Below are positions 1 through 7,775 of a stretch of DNA of 27,764 bases, one piece after another (positions within the stretch are counted from its first letter, which is position 1; the number at the start of each line of letters is the position of its first letter). The translations under genes and the position numbers were made by a program. Source of the stretch: CAZAIO01 sp964485235 (GTDB lineage: Bacteria > Chloroflexota > Dehalococcoidia > GIF9 > UBA5629); NCBI GenBank assembly GCA_964485235.1, contig CAZAIO010000020.1, positions 1 through 27,764 on the forward strand, in the 5' to 3' direction. The notes below the pieces were generated by a model. That model did not search any database, was not told the origin of the DNA, and was given only the letters and a program-made list of their open reading frames with translations.

Positions 1-2190
1 AGCAATTCGGGTTATACCGGCGGTGGTGACGGCATACTCCTCGCCGGCGCCGTGGACGCTGATGCTACAGGATACGCCGTTCCCGTATACCGCTGTGAAA
101 ACCCGTTCGCTGTTTCTCCAGACTCGCCTTCATGGAAGCAATCCAGCCAGCCGCCGTCCGGCCCCAAGAATGCCTGTGTACGCTGGAACTCCGGCGGCAC
201 GGCGGCCTACTGCGGCACGGGAACACTTTCACCGGGTTTGACCCCCGATGAAAGCGCATTTTCCAAGAGCAGCGATAACGGCAATACATGGGAGCAGATA
301 AGCCTCATCAACACCGTGCTCAATATATCGGACATCGCACCTGCGCCCGATTCGAAGTCCCTGTTCCTCACATCCTACAGCGACTACGGTCCAGAGGGCA
401 TCTGGCGGAGCGCGGGCGAACCGATGGGCAATTACTGGGGACGCATCCTGACGGTGCAATCGGACAGTACGACCGCTGAAAGGATCATATTAAGAGAGAG
501 CGCCAACTATCTGGATGATTTTACCATCTATGCAGTCCCGCTGGGCAGTCATCATATGTATGTCACCCATACACGGGGCAATAGCTGGTGGGAGCGTTAT
601 ATCCCCGAGCATGTGATCGATGCCGCCGTGGAGTCCAGGGATACGCTCTACGTCGCCCTGCCCGAAGGCAAAATACGCAAAAGCACCGACGGCGGATGCA
701 TATGGCAGGACCCGGTACCTACGGGGCTGGACGATATCAACATGCTCTCCATACCGCTCGCCGGCCATCTCCTCGTAGGCGGCAGGGATGGCAGAGTTGC
801 CTATTCCACGGACGGCGGGGCAACATTTACGCTCATTGAGGACTTTATCGCCGATGGCGAAGGCGACGTACAGGTCGTCGGCGACGCCGATTATAAAGAT
901 AACATGACCATATACGCCGCGACCGATACCGACTATTACGATCCGGTCTCTGACTCAATTAAAAGGGAGCCGGGTGATGAAGGCATCTGGCGCTGGGTGA
1001 TCGGCGAATCTACCAAATGGGTGCAGATCGACGAACAGATTACCAATCTCGGTACAGGACAGCAGATAAGCGGGCTGCTCACCGGAGAAGAGGGAACGCT
1101 CTACGCGCTCCGGGCGGAACCGTGTATCCCCGGCACCAGCGGCGGTATGAGCCGTACGCTCTATCCCGACGAACCGGAAATAGTAAACATGGAGTTCGAT
1201 GAGATAAACGCCACACTACCGGCAGGTGTCGCATTCGATCCGCTTCTGATGCTCTTCAAGATAGTGGACCCGACACTGAGAGAAGAATATTGCCATACGC
1301 TCCCCCATCTGAAACTGTCTACATATTCGGGGATGAACTGTCTCTGGGGACTCGACACGGAGAACGGGGTTATCTACCGTTTCAACGATACGTTATGCAA
1401 GGCCGGACCGGCGCTCACCTCCTTCGATTTCGTAGGCTGCGATCCGGCAAGCGGCAGGAACCAGGAATTCAGCATGGAGTGGGAACAGCTCTCCCTTTCC
1501 GACCTGTATGAGGCGCATCTTGCAAAAGATAATGCCTTTACCATGAGGGTCGGCCAACCGGAACCGGCAACCAATCCGTTCTATCAGCCCCCGGTAATCA
1601 CCATGCCCGCCTATTGCATCCCTCCCGCGGATGTGCTCGAATGCGGCCATACCTTTTACTGGCGTATCAGGACACGCCATGCGATCACAGGCGAGACGAT
1701 CAGGAGCCCCTGGTCGGCGGTGGAAAATTTCGACATAAAGGCGGGGTTTGCGGTTACTACCGAATACTACGGTGTCCGGTTGCTCTCGCCGGAAAACGGC
1801 TGCGGCTGCTCCTGTGACAGCCCGGCATGCTTCTCATGGTCGCCCTATAAAGAGACTACCGCTTATGCATTCGAGCTTTCAAAGAACAGCGATATGAGCA
1901 GTCCGATGGTATCGGACACGGTCACAGGGTCCACTGCGTACCAGTATACCGGCAGGTTGCAATGTAATACGAACTACTTCTGGAGGGTGAAGGCGCTGGA
2001 ACCGGTGCCCGGTGACTGGAGCGCCGTATTCAGCTTCATGACACAGGCAGGGGAAATGCCTTCGAGGCCGTCCTCCGGGACTGTGCAATCGTCGAAAACG
2101 CCCGTATGGGCATGGGTGCTCATCGGCCTCGGCACGCTGGGATGCGCGAATGTCCTCATTATCGCAGCCCGTCGATTAAAAGTAGAATAA
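1..2190 (+). CDS. Cell-surface protein with Asp-box (BNR) and fibronectin-like domains, C-terminal membrane anchor (5' partial)
   Basis: The reading frame is open from base 1, so the N terminus lies outside the window; the first internal ATG is at 52. The visible part first carries Asp-box (BNR) motifs of the form S-x-D-x-G-x-[TW], for example SSDNGNTW, STDGGCIW and STDGGATF, which are typical of beta-propeller blades in secreted proteins. Two fibronectin-III-like segments follow, each with a Y/F-W-R-V/I core (FYWRIRT and NYFWRVKA). A Ser/Pro/Thr-rich spacer leads to one C-terminal hydrophobic helix (about 20 residues starting TPVWAWVLIGLG) and a short basic tail (AARRLKVE). I infer an envelope protein anchored at its C terminus with the repeats outside the cell. 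There is no LPXTG sorting motif. Clusters of cysteines (ENGCGCSCDSPAC) are unusual and may form disulfides. Ligand and function are unknown. It converges on tyrS with only 11 bp between the stop codons. Confidence 0.65.
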   Translation, partial: SNSGYTGGGDGILLAGAVDADATGYAVPVYRCENPFAVSPDSPSWKQSSQPPSGPKNACVRWNSGGTAAYCGTGTLSPGLTPDESAFSKSSDNGNTWEQISLINTVLNISDIAPAPDSKSLFLTSYSDYGPEGIWRSAGEPMGNYWGRILTVQSDSTTAERIILRESANYLDDFTIYAVPLGSHHMYVTHTRGNSWWERYIPEHVIDAAVESRDTLYVALPEGKIRKSTDGGCIWQDPVPTGLDDINMLSIPLAGHLLVGGRDGRVAYSTDGGATFTLIEDFIADGEGDVQVVGDADYKDNMTIYAATDTDYYDPVSDSIKREPGDEGIWRWVIGESTKWVQIDEQITNLGTGQQISGLLTGEEGTLYALRAEPCIPGTSGGMSRTLYPDEPEIVNMEFDEINATLPAGVAFDPLLMLFKIVDPTLREEYCHTLPHLKLSTYSGMNCLWGLDTENGVIYRFNDTLCKAGPALTSFDFVGCDPASGRNQEFSMEWEQLSLSDLYEAHLAKDNAFTMRVGQPEPATNPFYQPPVITMPAYCIPPADVLECGHTFYWRIRTRHAITGETIRSPWSAVENFDIKAGFAVTTEYYGVRLLSPENGCGCSCDSPACFSWSPYKETTAYAFELSKNSDMSSPMVSDTVTGSTAYQYTGRLQCNTNYFWRVKALEPVPGDWSAVFSFMTQAGEMPSRPSSGTVQSSKTPVWAWVLIGLGTLGCANVLIIAARRLKVE

Positions 2191-2207
2191 CGACCGGTCA
2201 GTTATTC
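2185..2207. terminator. Short palindrome across both convergent stop codons
   Basis: GAATAAC (2185-2191) and GTTATTC (2201-2207) are perfect inverted copies around a loop that itself contains GACCGGTC. The palindrome includes the TAA of the surface-protein gene and the stop of tyrS, so it could form a hairpin in either transcript. There is no clear T-run, so a terminator role is only suggested. Confidence 0.3.
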
Positions 2208-3488
2208 ACCCGTCACGCGGACAAGGTGGTACTGCTTGGCGCCTTTGCGGAGCACAAAGACCTCTCCTCCGATGCTGTCGGCGAGCGATACCGACCGTTG
2301 CACATCGGTGACGCGTACATTATTCAGATAAAGCCCGCCTCCCTGGATGAGCCGCCGGGCTTCGCCTTTCGATGAGACAAGGCCGCTGGAAACCGACATG
2401 TCCACAAAGGGAAGGCCGTTACCGCTGAACTCAGACTTCACTATGTTGCTGGAAGGCACGTCGGCAAAAATATCCGCTATGTCGGCAACGCTGAGATGCG
2501 CAATCTCTGCCCCGAAGAGCACCTTTGAAGCCTGCTCGGCTTTCTCCAGTGCCGTCTCCCCGTGCACCAGGCGGGTTATCTCCTGCGCCAGTTTCCGCTG
2601 CGCTTCCCGCTTTTCCGGACTGGTCGCCACGGAACTCTCGAGTTCCTTCACTTCATCCTGCGTGAGCAGCGTGAAGAATTTTAAATACCGGACGATGTCT
2701 CTGTCATCCGTATTGAACCAGAACTGGTAGAAGCGGTACGGAGAGGTAAGCCCGGAGTCCAGCCATACCGTCCCGGACTCGGTCTTGCCGAACTTCACAC
2801 CGCTGGAAGTAGCCAGGAGCGGAAACACCAGACCGTACGCTTTGCCGCCGCAAAAACGCCGTATAAGGTCGATGCCCGCTGTGATATTCCCCCATTGATC
2901 GCTGCCTCCCATTTGCAGCGTGCAGTTATATTGCTCGTGTAGTTTCAGGAAATCATATGACTGTAACAGCAGATAGCTGAACTCGGTAAAGGAAATCCCT
3001 TCCTCCTGTTCCAGCCTTCGCTTTATCGATTCTTTGGCTACCATGTAGTTCACCGAGAAATGTTTGCCCACATCGCGAAAAAAATCGAGCACCGAGATGG
3101 AGTCCAGCCAGTCAGCATTGTTCACCATTATTGCGGGATTTGTCCTGTTATCGAAGTCAAGAAAACGGCTTAACTGCTCTTTGATCCCCTCTATATTTTC
3201 CTGGACAGCTTCCCGTGTAAGCAAACGCCGTTCCTGCGTTTTCCCGCTTGGATCGCCGATCAGCCCCGTGCCGCCTCCGACAACGGCAATAGGACTGTGC
3301 CCGTTCCGCTGCATATGGACCAGTCCCATAATAGGTAAAAGAGATCCCACATGGAGGCTGGCCGCCGACGGATCGAAGCCGATATAGCCGGTTACGCTCT
3401 CTTTTTGAAGCGCCTCGATCAGGCCCTCCGTGGCATCGTATACCATGCCTCTCCACTCGAATTCCGCAAATAAGTTCATAGCTGACAT
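2202..3488 (-). CDS. tyrS: Tyrosyl-tRNA synthetase
   Basis: This cytoplasmic class I aminoacyl-tRNA synthetase charges tRNA-Tyr with tyrosine. The 428-aa length is normal for bacterial TyrS. The HIGH-type signature is seen as HVGS (residues 46-49) after GFDPSAASL, and the KMSKS-type loop is KFGKT (residues 232-236). The tyrosine-pocket segments QSYDFLKLHEQYNC and MGGSDQWGNI are present. The last 70 or so residues (from about FVDMSVSSGLVSSKGEARRLI) form the S4 RNA-binding domain. The start at 3488 is used here; a second ATG three codons later (MNLF, 3479) is equally possible. The gene stands alone on the minus strand, with its own promoter-like sequence at 3522-3550. I saw no T-box leader in the roughly 30 bases between promoter and start. 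Confidence 0.97.
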   Translation of the reverse strand: MSAMNLFAEFEWRGMVYDATEGLIEALQKESVTGYIGFDPSAASLHVGSLLPIMGLVHMQRNGHSPIAVVGGGTGLIGDPSGKTQERRLLTREAVQENIEGIKEQLSRFLDFDNRTNPAIMVNNADWLDSISVLDFFRDVGKHFSVNYMVAKESIKRRLEQEEGISFTEFSYLLLQSYDFLKLHEQYNCTLQMGGSDQWGNITAGIDLIRRFCGGKAYGLVFPLLATSSGVKFGKTESGTVWLDSGLTSPYRFYQFWFNTDDRDIVRYLKFFTLLTQDEVKELESSVATSPEKREAQRKLAQEITRLVHGETALEKAEQASKVLFGAEIAHLSVADIADIFADVPSSNIVKSEFSGNGLPFVDMSVSSGLVSSKGEARRLIQGGGLYLNNVRVTDVQRSVSLADSIGGEVFVLRKGAKQYHLVRVTGE

Positions 3489-3521
3489 TTTTCTACATCC
3501 TGTTCGGAAATTGATGGACAG

Positions 3522-3550
3522 AATTTAACATGCAGGCTATTCAGTGTCAA
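3522..3550 (-). promoter_or_regulatory. Sigma70-type promoter for tyrS
   Basis: On the minus strand, TTGACA (3545-3550) is followed by exactly 17 bases and then TAAATT (3522-3527). The -10 box is about 33 bases before the tyrS start, leaving a very short leader. Confidence 0.6.
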
Positions 3551-3775
3551 ATAGCGACATGGTAAAACAGTTCACCTTCTCCTGTATTGTATCGCGACGG
3601 CAGGCTGCGGACAAGAGTGATGACGTAATATATAGTGCGTGATTAAATTAAGGCGATCTGAACATCTGTCGCGTCCCTGATAGTAATAAATTTCGTCAGA
3701 GGAACGACGTTGCCTGCGTGTTTTTAGCTTCGTGAAACATATATAAATACTCCTGACAGGGCAATTGTTATACTG

Positions 3776-3804
3776 TTGACATGTAAGATTGTGTACTATA
3801 GAAT
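3776..3804 (+). promoter_or_regulatory. Sigma70-type promoter flanked by inverted CAATTGT arms
   Basis: TTGACA (3776-3781), 17 bases, TAGAAT (3799-3804). The inverted arms CAATTGT (3762-3768) and ACAATTG (3809-3815) bracket the promoter and could be repressor half-sites. The nearest downstream gene starts at 4204, so a transcript would carry a leader of nearly 400 bases or be a separate small RNA. Confidence 0.45.
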
Positions 3805-4203
3805 TAAAACAATTGTGATAGCTGCTTTTACATACAAAGTAATAGTTTACTGCAGGGTAAAATAACAGTTGTAGAATGCCGTACGCGCCGATTATTCTAT
3901 TTTTATGATAACCCGCAAAGTTGACATAGAGCAGCATACAAATCAATGAAAAAAACAGGTATACTGCTTCAGGAAGATATAATTGCCGTACTGTCATACA
4001 GCAGAGGTCCCGGCGTTACGTATATAAAAACTGTATCGGCCTGCCGGATATTCATGATCGAGGGCAGCGTATGCCGGACTTGTGCGTTATGAGACAGATG
4101 TCTACACAGGCTCAATTCTCAACGAAGCTTCATAGCCGTTAGTTCCGGCGATAGAAAATATAAGTGCGCGGTTTTTATAATAATTACAACAGGAGAAAGA
4201 TAA

Positions 4204-5955
4204 ATGCCTACAGATAACGTTATTGAAACCGATGTCCTCGTCATCGGCGGAGGAATTGCGGGATGTTTTGCTGCAATAAAGGCACGGGAACAGGGTGCCC
4301 GCGTGGTCCTTGTCGAAAAAGCGTACACCGCAAAATCGGGAGGCACACTGGTAGCAAGCGCAGGTTATATGTTCTTCAATCCTGATCTGGGACATAACCT
4401 CGATGCAAGCATGAATGCGATAAGCAAGAACGGAGAATACCTGAACAACCGGGAATGGACCGAAATAATCATGAACGGTTCATGGGCGACCTACCAGGAC
4501 CTTCTTGCCTGGGGAGTCCACTTCCCGATAGAAGAAGACCGGAAAAAGGACCACTATCTACCGTTGACGATGACTGACCCTTCGGGAATGCGGACATTGT
4601 TCGGGCAGGTCCCGTTACGCAGAGGAAATTTCAGGGTGCTCCGAAAACAGGTTATCAAGAGCGGCGCCAGGGTCATGGACAGAGTCATGATCACCGATCT
4701 ACTGAAAAAGAAAAATGAAGTAACCGGTGCCGCCGGATTTTCTATCGATGAGAACGATCTCTATATATTCCGGGCAAAAGCTACTATTATCTGCACAGGA
4801 ATGAGCAGCTTCAAGCCGGCCGGTTCAGCGGTTGCAAGCCTGACGGGCGACGGCGATGCTATGGCATACAGGGCCGGAGCCGGGCTTACCGGCAAGGAGT
4901 TTTCTACTAAATTCGTTACTCTCGCACTTAATCCGTACTGGCGTTCCTATGCAGGGTTCGTAGGATATCCCCGTTTTACAGATGCGACGGGAAACCCTAT
5001 CGAGCTAAGAAACATAGAGAATGTGGGATTCTGGGACCTCGCTATGGATAATGTAATCCACGAGGGCAGGGGGCCGGTATTATGGAACTTTGACGGTGCA
5101 ACTCCAAAGGATATAGAGGCAATTCACAATATGGTCCAGTTATCGGAAGGAGACGACATCATATATTCCAGACAAAATCTGGAACTGAAGCCGGGCAATA
5201 ACCTTGTTATAGCCGGAGGCAGCGGCATCGGCACCTCTGACTCCCAAACGGCTGGCATATGGGTGGTCGATACAAAATGTTCGACGGATGTCCCCGGGCT
5301 TTTTGCTGCGGGAGAGAGCTGCGGTACAAGATATCTCGGTTGCGTCCATACAGCACGCGGGTTCGGCCTTACCGCCTCTGCCGTAACCGGTACGCGGGCA
5401 GGGAAATTTGCTGCCGGGTATGCGTCCGGAAAAGAGACTGCACCGGTGAGCAGGAGGGAAATTGAAAAGGTAAAGGAATCGATCTATGCACCACTGGAAC
5501 GTAAAGGCGGCTTCAGTCCCCGATGGGTTACCCAACTCCTGCACAACACTATGGTGCCCTACTTCGTTTTACATATCAAACAAAAGGACCGGCTACAGGC
5601 AGCATTGACCATGGTCGAATTTTTCAGAGACCATCTTACACCTGCATTGACCGCCAAAGACAGTCATGAGCTTCGGCTGGCACACGAGACGAAAAACATG
5701 GTGCTTAATGCCGAGATGATGCTGCGCGCATCCCTTTTCAGGACAGAGAGCAGAGGACAGCACTATCGCGAAGACTACCCGCGCCGTGACGACCCGGAGT
5801 GGCTTGCCTGGGTGAAAATCAAGGAGGAAAAGGGCAGGATGAAGGCGACAAGGGAGCCGATACCTGAAAAATGGTGGCCCGATTTGTCCAGGCCCTATGA
5901 GGAACGGTACCCGCGCCGGTTTATCAACGAGTCGGGTAACGGTCGAAATCGTTAA
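4204..5955 (+). CDS. FAD-dependent oxidoreductase of the fumarate reductase/succinate dehydrogenase flavoprotein family
   Basis: The 583-aa protein begins with a Rossmann FAD-binding site (VLVIGGGIAG, glycines 15, 17 and 20) followed by VVLVEKAYTAKSGGT. It ends its flavin fold with GIWVVDTKCSTDVPGLFAAGESCG and a helix rich in small residues. This layout matches the fumarate reductase/succinate dehydrogenase flavoprotein superfamily, which includes adenylylsulfate reductase alpha, aspartate oxidase and ketosteroid dehydrogenases. The histidine that carries covalent FAD in SdhA/FrdA is not seen in the K-S-G-G segment, so FAD is probably bound non-covalently. The C-terminal part contains a helical capping region and a charged tail with DYPRRDDPEWLAWVK. 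No iron-sulfur or membrane-anchor partner gene is adjacent, so electron donor and substrate are unknown. AGGAG (4191-4195) supports the start. No signal peptide is visible, so I infer it is cytoplasmic. Confidence 0.85.
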   Translation: MPTDNVIETDVLVIGGGIAGCFAAIKAREQGARVVLVEKAYTAKSGGTLVASAGYMFFNPDLGHNLDASMNAISKNGEYLNNREWTEIIMNGSWATYQDLLAWGVHFPIEEDRKKDHYLPLTMTDPSGMRTLFGQVPLRRGNFRVLRKQVIKSGARVMDRVMITDLLKKKNEVTGAAGFSIDENDLYIFRAKATIICTGMSSFKPAGSAVASLTGDGDAMAYRAGAGLTGKEFSTKFVTLALNPYWRSYAGFVGYPRFTDATGNPIELRNIENVGFWDLAMDNVIHEGRGPVLWNFDGATPKDIEAIHNMVQLSEGDDIIYSRQNLELKPGNNLVIAGGSGIGTSDSQTAGIWVVDTKCSTDVPGLFAAGESCGTRYLGCVHTARGFGLTASAVTGTRAGKFAAGYASGKETAPVSRREIEKVKESIYAPLERKGGFSPRWVTQLLHNTMVPYFVLHIKQKDRLQAALTMVEFFRDHLTPALTAKDSHELRLAHETKNMVLNAEMMLRASLFRTESRGQHYREDYPRRDDPEWLAWVKIKEEKGRMKATREPIPEKWWPDLSRPYEERYPRRFINESGNGRNR

Positions 5956-6041
5956 TATGTTCGATTACTATTTCAAAGTGCAAAGCGTAATTACCCGTAT
6001 ACGAAAGATATCGTCCTGATAACTGTATGAAGGCTTAATAA

Positions 6042-6076
6042 CAATCGCTGGTACCTTTCAGTTATACCGGCGATTG
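6042..6076 (+). terminator. Hairpin downstream of the flavoprotein gene
   Basis: The arms 6042-6053 (CAATCGCTGGTA) and 6065-6076 (TACCGGCGATTG) pair over 12 bp with one G-U, around an 11-base loop. The stem is strong, but no T-run follows, so this may be a processing or stability element instead of an intrinsic terminator. Confidence 0.4.
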
Positions 6077-6238
6077 CATTTCCCACTATATGCGCCTCGT
6101 TCCGCTATTTCATAAAAGTTGCCATCTCATCCACACGGTCGTCATCGATGGTAACTCTCAACTTCATTTCATTGATCTACCTGTTTAAGTACTCTACTCC
6201 ACGAGCATTTAGCTATATATAATGGATTGTGCCCGCTC

Positions 6239-6475
6239 TTACCGTGATAAAGACGACGACTCTATCCCCGGAAATACGCTGTTCAATCCTTCAGGTTTTC
6301 TTTGCATCCATTCGCTTACTTTTCTAAAGTACGTGTCAGCCGAACCGCTTTTTTTACTATCCATTACGGGTCGTTCCTGCCACCATTGAAGTATTTTCTC
6401 GGCCTGCTCCAACGTAATTTGTTCATCCCTGATCAGTTCTTTCATTAGCATCTCGAATTCTTCATCACTTGCCAT
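6239..6475 (-). CDS. Small hypothetical protein, acidic helical N terminus
   Basis: I do not recognise this 78-aa protein. Residues 1-35 (MASDEEFEMLMKELIRDEQ and on through LEQAEKILQWWQERP) look like two charged helices with a paired-tryptophan WW motif. The C-terminal half is polar and probably flexible. It has no cysteines, membrane segment or signal peptide. A G-rich ribosome-binding site (GGGGG, about 8 bases before the ATG on the minus strand) and biased, protein-like composition support it being real. It lies alone between two plus-strand transcription units. A 10-codon frame with a better ribosome-binding site lies just upstream on the same strand (6496-6525). Function unknown; I make no functional call. 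Confidence 0.55.
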   Translation of the reverse strand: MASDEEFEMLMKELIRDEQITLEQAEKILQWWQERPVMDSKKSGSADTYFRKVSEWMQRKPEGLNSVFPGIESSSLSR

Positions 6476-6495
6476 AATATTGCCCCCTGCTATTT

Positions 6496-6525
6496 CTATC
6501 CTGCCGCGACTCGACCTGTCATCAT
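6496..6525 (-). CDS. Possible 9-residue leader peptide upstream of the 78-aa gene
   Basis: AGGAGA (plus-strand 6531-6536 read in reverse) sits 5 bases before ATGATG, which opens a frame coding MMTGRVAAG and then TAG. The next gene on this strand starts 20 bases further on. The ribosome-binding site is stronger than that of the 78-aa gene. It could be a translated leader or simply a chance frame; no hairpins typical of attenuation were found. Confidence 0.25.
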   Translation of the reverse strand: MMTGRVAAG

Positions 6526-6575
6526 TGATTTCTCCTGAATTTTAGAAGCATAATTTGAAGAAAATATGAAGAATC

Positions 6576-6610
6576 GGACATCATGTCCATTTTTTAAGGA
6601 CACCATGCCC
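6576..6610. repeat. Two copies of palindrome GGACAYCATGYCC, 22 bp apart
   Basis: GGACATCATGTCC (6576-6588) and GGACACCATGCCC (6598-6610) start exactly 22 bp apart, two helical turns, with a T-run between them. The spacing and internal symmetry suit a dimeric DNA-binding protein. Alternatively, the first copy plus ATTTTTT could act as a small terminator on the plus strand. Confidence 0.35.
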
Positions 6611-6760
6611 GGTAATAGACAATGAACAATTAATAAAAAGGATGTTAATTCGCACGGCAGGTGTACCATCACGGTAAACGGCAATTATTTCCGCCCGCAC
6701 GGTATTTTTTCCTGACGGTTTTCATTCCGGTGTAATTTCCTTAATTAAGAGTATTACCAT

Positions 6761-6789
6761 TTGACAATGTCGTTCAATTCTGTTATATT
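6761..6789 (+). promoter_or_regulatory. Sigma70-type promoter for the glutamate-synthase block
   Basis: TTGACA (6761-6766), a 17-base spacer and TATATT (6784-6789) make this the best promoter match in the window. Transcription would start near 6796, about 100 bases before the first gene at 6899. Confidence 0.65.
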
Positions 6790-6898
6790 TTAATAGGAAA
6801 TAGGTTGCCGTTTGCCCTATTGTAAGTTGACATGATGGGACAGGTTGTATCGACAGTACGAGCATTATGTATGCCGTTCAAGATAATGGAGGTGTGAT

Positions 6899-7267
6899 AT
6901 GTCGCTGAATTGGGGACCGAGATATCTGGTACCGTCGGAGGCACTTGAAAGCTATTCCGGCAGTGTCCGGCTGCGGGAGGAATTCGATAAGGAACTCCTC
7001 GAGACGGCATTGCAGGAAATGGGTTTTTCCGGGCCCGTTCTCAGGGTAAATAATCCCTGGTACTACCGGAAAAAGGATACCGATACCTGGATCATGATCG
7101 GCGAATCGGACAATAAAGACGACAATTTTTCCGTTAGATGGGATACAATAGGACTGAAAAACGGAAAGTATGAAATCATGGGGCTGATGCACGTGTTTGT
7201 GAAACAGGGAAATGAGGAAAAAGCCGTTGCCCGCCAGAATATCGTGGAAGTAACGGTAAAAAATTGA
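6899..7267 (+). CDS. Hypothetical protein, first gene of the glutamate-synthase block
   Basis: I do not recognise this 122-aa protein. It starts with GGAGG (6888-6892) 6 bases before the ATG, behind the strong promoter at 6761-6789. The sequence is soluble and mixed charged, with no cysteines, membrane helix or signal peptide. The N-terminal half (about residues 20-45) looks helical (REEFDKELLETALQEMG). The second half alternates aromatic and charged residues (NPWYYRKKDTDTWIMIGES, FSVRWDTIGLKNGKYEIMG), which suggests a beta-sheet domain. It ends 37 bases before the MvhD-like gene on the same strand, so the two are probably co-transcribed. A small accessory or assembly role for the glutamate synthase is possible but purely positional inference. 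Confidence 0.65.
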   Translation: MSLNWGPRYLVPSEALESYSGSVRLREEFDKELLETALQEMGFSGPVLRVNNPWYYRKKDTDTWIMIGESDNKDDNFSVRWDTIGLKNGKYEIMGLMHVFVKQGNEEKAVARQNIVEVTVKN

Positions 7268-7304
7268 TTATTGAAATTCATAAAGAAGAGGCAACCGGTA
7301 ATAA

Positions 7305-7757
7305 ATGATCGAAGACTATATTCCTGAAGTAAAAGTACTTTACTGTGGTCGAACTCTGAGTGACGAGGGGCATTTTGCGGAAGGTAAAAAGAAGGGGCAG
7401 GACTTTATTGCAGATTTTGCCATGATGCCCTGCAGCAGCACGGTTGAAGTAGGCAACCTTATCAAGCTCATTGAGATGGGAGCAGACGGAGTGCTTGTTA
7501 TCGCCTGTGAAAAAAATCGGTGCCAGTTGTTGACAGGAAGCGCTCTCGCCGAGAGACGAGTCGAATACGCGCGCAGTCTGCTCAACGAAGTAGATATAGA
7601 GCCTCAACGGCTTCGTATAGTACACGGGCAGGACCTGTCCGTCGATGACCTCATGTCTCTCGCCGGGCAAATAGCCCGCGATATCAGAACTCTCGGCCGG
7701 AATCCGGTACACGCAGTGATAGGGCTATCGGACAACGGCTCAAAATCAAAAGAATAA
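7305..7757 (+). CDS. MvhD/FlpD-like iron-sulfur subunit (hydrogenase delta-subunit family)
   Basis: This 150-aa protein matches the family of the methyl-viologen-reducing hydrogenase delta subunit. The diagnostic stretch is LIKLIEMGADGVLVIAC, then a second cysteine, then a G-x-A-L-A-E-R-R-V-E-Y-A-R helix and IEPQRLRIV. In methanogens MvhD binds a [2Fe-2S] cluster and passes electrons between a hydrogenase and heterodisulfide reductase. Four cysteines are present here (14, 43, 68, 73), enough for one such cluster. The usual paired N-terminal cysteines are reduced to one (LYCGRTL), so ligation may differ. No HdrA, hydrogenase or formate dehydrogenase gene is in the window. It ends 18 bases before the glutamate-synthase protein, so I infer it delivers electrons to that enzyme. 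The ribosome-binding site is weak. Confidence 0.85.
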   Translation: MIEDYIPEVKVLYCGRTLSDEGHFAEGKKKGQDFIADFAMMPCSSTVEVGNLIKLIEMGADGVLVIACEKNRCQLLTGSALAERRVEYARSLLNEVDIEPQRLRIVHGQDLSVDDLMSLAGQIARDIRTLGRNPVHAVIGLSDNGSKSKE

Positions 7758-7775
7758 ATCAGGTGCAGAATAGCT

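Larger units (their letters stand above)
3489..4203. other. 715-base intergenic region, AT-rich, no convincing gene
   Basis: This gap separates the divergent tyrS and flavoprotein genes. It holds the tyrS promoter (3522-3550) and a forward promoter-like sequence (3776-3804). There is also a second isolated TTGACA near 3921 without a good -10. A 48-codon plus-strand frame (3946-4092) and a 141-codon minus-strand frame (3572-3997) are open, but neither has a ribosome-binding site or recognisable motifs. A small RNA or long leader cannot be excluded. I found no tRNA or known riboswitch core. Confidence 0.5.
6476..6898. other. 423-base divergent regulatory region
   Basis: The region between the minus-strand 78-aa gene and the plus-strand glutamate-synthase block holds a mini frame (6496-6525), a repeated palindrome (6576-6610) and a strong plus-strand promoter (6761-6789). 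Just upstream of that promoter is an inverted GTAAT (6732-6736) / ATTAC (6754-6758) pair that could be an operator. No other gene is apparent. Confidence 0.5.

Noticed and set aside
3572..3997. Minus-strand 141-codon open frame with a hydrophobic N-terminal half
   Set aside because: It has no ribosome-binding site, is rich in Tyr, Ile and Cys as expected of random AT-rich DNA, has no recognisable motif, and overlaps a good plus-strand promoter.
3946..4092. Plus-strand 48-codon frame starting MKKTGILLQEDI
   Set aside because: No ribosome-binding site and no clear promoter spacing; composition is not distinctive. It is mentioned in the intergenic entry only.
6105..6167. Minus-strand 20-codon frame MKLRVTIDDDRVDEMATFMK
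   Set aside because: It reads like protein but is too short, has no good ribosome-binding site and is bounded by an upstream stop. It could be a remnant but cannot be supported.
6663..6678. GTACC-n6-GTAAA as a second GlnR-like site before the glutamate-synthase block
   Set aside because: Only two imperfect units, not extended by neighbours at 11 bp, and about 80 bases upstream of the promoter.
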